Below, piece after piece: positions 60,322-64,000 of a DNA stretch of 64,000 bases (position 1 is the first letter of the stretch; every line of letters begins with the position of its first letter). Both the position numbers and the translations under genes were made by a program. The notes under the pieces are model-generated. The model had not been told where the DNA came from. It worked only from the letters and a program-made list of their open reading frames with translations, and did not search any database. The stretch covers positions 32,226 to 96,225 of the forward strand of contig NZ_BFBP01000008.1 of NCBI RefSeq assembly GCF_003112695.1, given 5' to 3'. This DNA comes from Azospira sp. I13 (GTDB taxonomy: Bacteria > Pseudomonadota > Gammaproteobacteria > Burkholderiales > Rhodocyclaceae).

Positions 60322-61260
60322 TTATCCACGGAATGGGCGGAATCGGCCAGGGGATTTTTGCCAGTTACATAGAGAATCCTCTAGTACCTGCATACCAACA
60401 TTAAGTCGGCCGTCCAGTTCGAGTAGCCAGCTATCCAATGTCTTTGGGCTAAGCCCTTTTGCAAGAGTTGTTCCTCCAAAAAGAAGTCGGGCGCCACGTA
60501 ATGGGCCTGTCGCTCCTACTAAGTAAGCGGAATTCGGTTCGATCGGGAATAGATCTAGCTTCCCCAGCATGGTTAGGTAATCGAACTTGGCGGTACGACC
60601 AAAGCGATGAACGTCCATCGTTCGATAGAGGTATTTGAAAATCTCTCGGCGATCATTACCGGCATGATGACGCGCCTCTGTCAGCAGTGCAGCGTGTGAT
60701 CCATAGTTGTTGATCCACCTGACATAGCTTCTAACAACAGCGCCCGTACCTTGGGTTGTATCACGAAGCGTTTCATATTTGCGATGGTTACCAAAATGGC
60801 CTGCCCTAGCTGGGGATGTGAGGGCCCCATAGCTTGCGGCTAACCACATTGCAAATTCTTCGGGACTCTCACAAACCTTTGCCCAGCCCCAATGAGGTTC
60901 CCCACCTAGCCTGCCGTAAACCTGTTGGAGAAGACGCCAGCCAGTTCGGTGATGTTTACCGAAGTGGGTCGCTAAAAATACGAGCCAACAAGCTTCTTCA
61001 CTGTTACCACTGGCTTGATGGAGTACTGCAGCGCGAAGTGGGTCAAATGCGTCGCTGCTGGGGTCCATTCGCACTTCACCTAAGCGCTGCCTCCGAATGG
61101 TCGCTATATAGCGAATCCGCCGAATGCTCTCGATCAATTGTTCAACAAGGGCATCAAGATTCTCTCTAGGGCGAATCCCCGGAAGTTGCCGAACGTTATC
61201 GGTAAAGTCTAGCAGTGTGAGTTTGAGTTTCCGCCCAAGTGCGACGTCTTGTGGTTTCAT
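60322..61260 (-). CDS. Alpha-glutamyl/putrescinyl-thymine pyrophosphorylase-like protein (clade 3)
   Basis: The 312-residue protein resembles, from memory, a family annotated as alpha-glutamyl/putrescinyl-thymine pyrophosphorylase clade 3. Recognisable segments are EEACWLVFLATHFGKHHRTG, WRLLQQVYGRLGG, FGRTAKFDYLTMLGKL and a C-terminal LEDSLCNWQKSPGRFRPFRG. The family was proposed by comparative genomics to have a DNA-glycosylase-like helical fold and to act on hypermodified thymine or related bases. Experimental proof for this clade is lacking as far as I know. It is the last gene of a three-gene operon and overlaps the preceding stop (ATGA). Confidence 0.65.
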   Translation of the reverse strand: MKPQDVALGRKLKLTLLDFTDNVRQLPGIRPRENLDALVEQLIESIRRIRYIATIRRQRLGEVRMDPSSDAFDPLRAAVLHQASGNSEEACWLVFLATHFGKHHRTGWRLLQQVYGRLGGEPHWGWAKVCESPEEFAMWLAASYGALTSPARAGHFGNHRKYETLRDTTQGTGAVVRSYVRWINNYGSHAALLTEARHHAGNDRREIFKYLYRTMDVHRFGRTAKFDYLTMLGKLDLFPIEPNSAYLVGATGPLRGARLLFGGTTLAKGLSPKTLDSWLLELDGRLNVGMQVLEDSLCNWQKSPGRFRPFRG

Positions 61261-62054
61261 GAAGATGCCCCATTGTTCTTAGCAATCCAGTCGCCAATGG
61301 CTTGTTTGACCGTTGCCGTCATTCCATAGCTGCTCTGGATATTGTGGTTGTATCCAAGCACCTTGATACTCCTCCGTAGAGGAATGCCAAATATTTCTTT
61401 TATTTTTCCTTGGTAGGCCCGGCCAGGCACATCGTGAGAGTTTTTTCGTGGCAAGGCCCAGTGAGGTAGCACGGTATTCGTGAACACGTTACCTGACAGG
61501 GTTTCTAGGGTTCGGACTACAGTTTCGCCGTTCAAAACTAACAACTCAATCGATGATCGCTGTAGCGCTTGTCCGAGAGCGTTTCCTGCGATTTCAATCA
61601 ATTGTCGCTTTTGCCTGCTTTTCAGTTCATACCATTTTGAATAAGTTGCAAATGGTATTAAATCCAAGTGGCACGCAGGGAAGAGTGAGCTGTAGTAAGA
61701 GTAATTTGTTCCGGAAATGATCTGATCTAGGCTCTTAAACCATGCGTTATAGGGGTTATATTGAAAATAGCCATTACAAGACTCTAAGATCAGTTCAGCA
61801 TCTTTCTCTGTCGCATCAGACCAGCGATCAAGGCCTAGTGATGTTAACGTTTGAAATCGTCGCTTGGTGCCACTTAATTCCTCTCCGCTTGGATTAACGA
61901 ATTCCAAGTTACTTGGGTTAAGTCCCAGTGTGGCGATCTTTGCTGAATGCAAGGGACCAAACGAGAGAACTGGGCTGCTCCAAGGAATTATGTGTGTGTC
62001 TGCGACGGAGGCAGAGTTCAGGCGGTGAAGTAAATCTAGAATTATTTCTGTCAC
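61257..62054 (-). CDS. Uracil-DNA-glycosylase-fold-like protein
   Basis: The 265-residue product contains KIATLGLNPSNLEF near residue 39. Its GLNPS may correspond to the motif A loop (GxxPx) of the uracil-DNA glycosylase superfamily. Near residue 235 it has KVLGYNHNIQSSYGMT, where NHNIQSS occupies the place of the HPS motif. Between them lies HLDLIPFATYSKWYELKSRQ. The catalytic Asp/Asn of classical UDG is not clear, so the protein might bind or process unusual bases or nucleotides instead. It sits between the thymidylate-synthase homologue (5 nt gap) and the pyrophosphorylase-like gene (4 nt overlap). Confidence 0.5.
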   Translation of the reverse strand: MTEIILDLLHRLNSASVADTHIIPWSSPVLSFGPLHSAKIATLGLNPSNLEFVNPSGEELSGTKRRFQTLTSLGLDRWSDATEKDAELILESCNGYFQYNPYNAWFKSLDQIISGTNYSYYSSLFPACHLDLIPFATYSKWYELKSRQKRQLIEIAGNALGQALQRSSIELLVLNGETVVRTLETLSGNVFTNTVLPHWALPRKNSHDVPGRAYQGKIKEIFGIPLRRSIKVLGYNHNIQSSYGMTATVKQAIGDWIAKNNGASS

Positions 62055-62059
62055 TTACA

Positions 62060-63085
62060 TTAGTCAGTCTGAGGTAGCAGGGATAGTTGCTCTGGAGTGT
62101 CGTGTACGAGGAGTTTTTTGGTCTGCGTTGAGCGACGCTGGTCAATGTATACGCGGTACACATCTGAATCCATCGCTCTGCTGAGCAGCGATATTTTGCG
62201 TAACGTGTCACGTGATTGAGAATATTTGTATATCTGCAGAATACGGACAAGGTCAGCCCAATACGGATCTAAGCTATCAGCTTCTTTACCGGTTGCTTTC
62301 CCCTGTCTGATATCAACTTCAATATCCAGGAGTTTGCGAATCGATGGCCGCGGATCACCTTTTGGCATTGAAGGCATTGCGATTCTCGATTGCCATCCCT
62401 CCTGCAAGTATCGCTCCGCACGGTTTCGATCTTCATCATACAAATGCAAACTTCCAACGGAATGCTTGTAATTCCCAAGCTCGACATCTAGCGATCTAGC
62501 GATCAACTCCTGTATGAGCGTAAAAGCGAAGATGTCATGTGGCAGTCCCTTGAATGCGTCGTTAGAGCGCATGTGGGTCACCATGTGGAGACGGTGTCCA
62601 CGAAGAAGAAATTGCATCGTGCACGTGCAAGGTACATCTTTATATTTTTTTTGCAGATCGTCACAGTCGAATATCTGGATCACGGCTTGTCGTGACGTAC
62701 TTTTTCGCTTAAGCAGGTCGATGATCTGCTCTACCTGATCGCCTGGCCGAGGCCCAAAAATTCGGGGCCCATATGCACCGTGGACTGTTCCATCGTTCTC
62801 CGCAAACTCATGGTATTTCTTGATGTAGTACTTTATATGTTCTACATCGTTACTTCCCGCTAAATACCATAGCCATTCTCCAAGACAACTGAACAATGTG
62901 CCCTTTTCTTCCGTTCTGCTCAGGCGCATCCGGGGATTGGTGAGTTGCAGCATCACACCGCGCATCTCAACCGTACTTCCCTTTGTGGCCGTTATTCTGC
63001 TTTCCCCTTTGAGCAGCTTATCGCTTAGCAATCTCGGGAATAGCTTCCTCAGTAAGTCGTCAATCGTCGATGCCGAAATGTACAT
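62060..63085 (-). CDS. Thymidylate-synthase-fold enzyme, predicted (d)CMP (hydroxy)methylase
   Basis: The 341-residue protein has the thymidylate synthase fold: catalytic Cys153 in DVPCTCTMQFLLRG, then HMRSNDAFKGLPHDIFAF and HSVGSLHLYDED. In dUMP-specific ThyA the residue after GLPF/H is Asn (Asn177 in E. coli), which reads uracil. Here it is Asp184, the residue used by phage T4 dCMP hydroxymethylase (Asp179) to accept cytosine. CTxT-Q, MRSND and VGSLHxY also match the T4 enzyme better than ThyA (RSCD, GGDTHLY). A C-terminal extension of about 60 residues is unassigned. It is first in the operon. Substrate (dCMP or CMP) and hydroxymethyl versus methyl product are inferred. Confidence 0.8.
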   Translation of the reverse strand: MYISASTIDDLLRKLFPRLLSDKLLKGESRITATKGSTVEMRGVMLQLTNPRMRLSRTEEKGTLFSCLGEWLWYLAGSNDVEHIKYYIKKYHEFAENDGTVHGAYGPRIFGPRPGDQVEQIIDLLKRKSTSRQAVIQIFDCDDLQKKYKDVPCTCTMQFLLRGHRLHMVTHMRSNDAFKGLPHDIFAFTLIQELIARSLDVELGNYKHSVGSLHLYDEDRNRAERYLQEGWQSRIAMPSMPKGDPRPSIRKLLDIEVDIRQGKATGKEADSLDPYWADLVRILQIYKYSQSRDTLRKISLLSRAMDSDVYRVYIDQRRSTQTKKLLVHDTPEQLSLLPQTD

Positions 63086-63248
63086 AACTCGAGCGCACTT
63101 ACGAACAATCAGTTAATACAACGTGGTAGGGAATATATGCCCTGCAGCATATGACATTCACACTCTACCGGAAAAGTCCTATTGCATATTGAGAAGAATC
63201 ATGGAGGCCGTTCCTAGATGATGTTTTCTCCTACAGAATCGTGAATGA

Positions 63249-63716
63249 TTATGTATTTTTCCTAAAGTGCAAACGGCTCATCTGTGCGTCATTCAGAGCA
63301 TGATGCGGACGTAGCAAAGTGCTCTCCAGAATTTGGTTACTCTCGTCGCCAACAGTCAGAAGCAATGGTTTTGGGGTTACCCAAATTGGCCAGCCATCTA
63401 ACTTCCAGAACAACTTCTGGATCCAAGGCCAGTCATAACTCTCAGAATCAGTAGCCAGCACCACCCGATCACCAAAGTCCAGAAGCCACTCGGACAGCCG
63501 ATGGGCAACCTCCTCAAAACGCATTTGGCAGGCCCCTCCTTCTAGCAGGGGCAATACTTCATCCCGTACAAAATCGCTGCAGTCCTCCAGGCGATAGGTA
63601 TCCGTAAGTTCTGCGTAGAACGTCCGGCTGCCATCTTCAGAGACCAGCCCAATGGAAATGAGCTTGGGATCTATCCCCAAGTGGGTGAATTCTGTGTCGA
63701 AGAAAACGATGGTCAT
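63249..63716 (-). CDS. DEDDh-type 3'-5' exonuclease-like protein
   Basis: The 155-residue protein begins IVFFDTEFTHLGIDP, the Exo I motif with Asp7 and Glu9. It has an acidic motif in VLATDSESYDW (Asp90 or Asp95) and HHALNDAQ near residues 138-144, the Exo III His/Asp. These form the two-metal site of DnaQ/RNase T-like nucleases. Its small size fits a stand-alone exonuclease domain; DNA versus RNA substrate cannot be told. A 54-codon ORF ends 28 nt upstream. Confidence 0.85.
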   Translation of the reverse strand: MTIVFFDTEFTHLGIDPKLISIGLVSEDGSRTFYAELTDTYRLEDCSDFVRDEVLPLLEGGACQMRFEEVAHRLSEWLLDFGDRVVLATDSESYDWPWIQKLFWKLDGWPIWVTPKPLLLTVGDESNQILESTLLRPHHALNDAQMSRLHFRKNT

Positions 63717-63744
63717 GCATGTCTCCGAATCGCTGAATTTCCTA

Positions 63745-63909
63745 TCATCGCCAGTCTCCCTTCGCGACTCCGTAGGTCAGCAGTCTCTGTAATACCCAAT
63801 GCTCTGACGCCCCAATTTTCTTCCCATACTGCTTAGCGAATTCCCTGGGACTCATCCCCTCCCTGCAAGCCACGCCGGAAGCTGCCAGGAGGTCACTGTC
63901 CCCACTCAT
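63745..63909 (-). CDS. Small hypothetical protein upstream of the exonuclease gene
   Basis: A 54-codon frame from ATG 63909 to TGA 63745-63747 encodes a Lys/Arg-rich peptide with SPREFAKQYGKKIGASEHWV and an end at KGDWR. An internal ATG at 63855 is another possible start. Its position, 28 nt before the exonuclease start on the same strand, suggests an operon. The sequence hints at a short helix-turn-helix but I recognise no family. A random frame cannot be excluded. Confidence 0.4.
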   Translation of the reverse strand: MSGDSDLLAASGVACREGMSPREFAKQYGKKIGASEHWVLQRLLTYGVAKGDWR

Positions 63910-63917
63910 CTCAACGG

Positions 63918-64000
63918 TGTCAACAACAACCTAAAACTGACCCGCTAAGACAACACCCATCAACATAAAATTGACCCACATGGGGTGGTTGACGCATCGT
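63918..64000. mobile_element. Possible terminal segment of an IS21-type insertion sequence
   Basis: TAAAACTGACCC (63932-63943) and TAAAATTGACCC (63966-63977) form an imperfect direct repeat next to TGTCAACAACAACC. Repeats with an AAATTGACCC core near a TGTCA-like tip are typical of IS21-family ends. The transposase genes, if present, would lie beyond the window. The call rests on this short resemblance only. Confidence 0.35.

Overview
This 64 kb window looks like the replication-origin region of a high-GC betaproteobacterial chromosome, probably from Rhodocyclales. That placement rests on gene order and protein style, not on a database search. The core runs from about 20.6 to 52.0 kb and is almost all recognisable housekeeping DNA. 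It holds a complete F-type ATP synthase operon (atpIBEFHAGDC), parAB, rsmG and mnmG, all on the minus strand. Next come a response regulator/TPR gene, a branched-chain amino acid ABC cassette (livK, livH, a fused livM-livG, livF) with a second inverted livK copy, and an acyltransferase/SGNH gene broken by an in-frame TGA. The origin block follows: mnmE, yidC, yidD, rnpA and rpmH on the minus strand, facing dnaA, dnaN and gyrB on the plus strand.

The left part (1 to 20.3 kb) is devoted to the cell surface and secretion. It carries a partial SecB-like chaperone gene in an operon with two lipoproteins, and a roughly 1084-residue cysteine-free secreted protein that is an S-layer or adhesin candidate. 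Two exported proteins end in dockerin/EF-hand-like calcium loops. There is also a prepilin-like protein and a minus-strand operon encoding a secretin with GspC/PilP-, GspM/PilO- and GspL/PilN-like inner-membrane partners. After these comes a two-partner secretion locus (TpsB transporter, 1764-residue haemagglutinin-like TpsA) coupled to a FecR-domain protein. A pair of paralogous lipoproteins (570-1043 and 11763-12248) links the two ends of the secretion-related region.

The right part (52.1 to 64 kb) is an accessory region that starts directly behind the gyrB terminator. It has lower GC, different codon use and many defence-type genes. They include a DGQHR/ParB-like gene overlapping a HEPN-motif gene, an HNH nuclease gene divergent from a membrane protein gene, and an XRE regulator divergent from a DUF4031 gene. 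A HigB-like toxin follows, with a HigA-type antitoxin fused to an ImmA/IrrE zinc peptidase domain. Next is a tight three-gene operon encoding a thymidylate-synthase-fold enzyme, a uracil-DNA-glycosylase-like protein and an alpha-glutamyl/putrescinyl-thymine pyrophosphorylase-like protein. The region ends with a DEDD exonuclease and what may be the edge of an IS21-type element.

The most interesting lead is the three-gene operon at 60.3-63.1 kb. Its thymidylate-synthase homologue carries Asp where dUMP-specific enzymes carry Asn, and shares other motifs with phage T4 dCMP hydroxymethylase. This suggests a cytosine nucleotide or DNA-base modification system.
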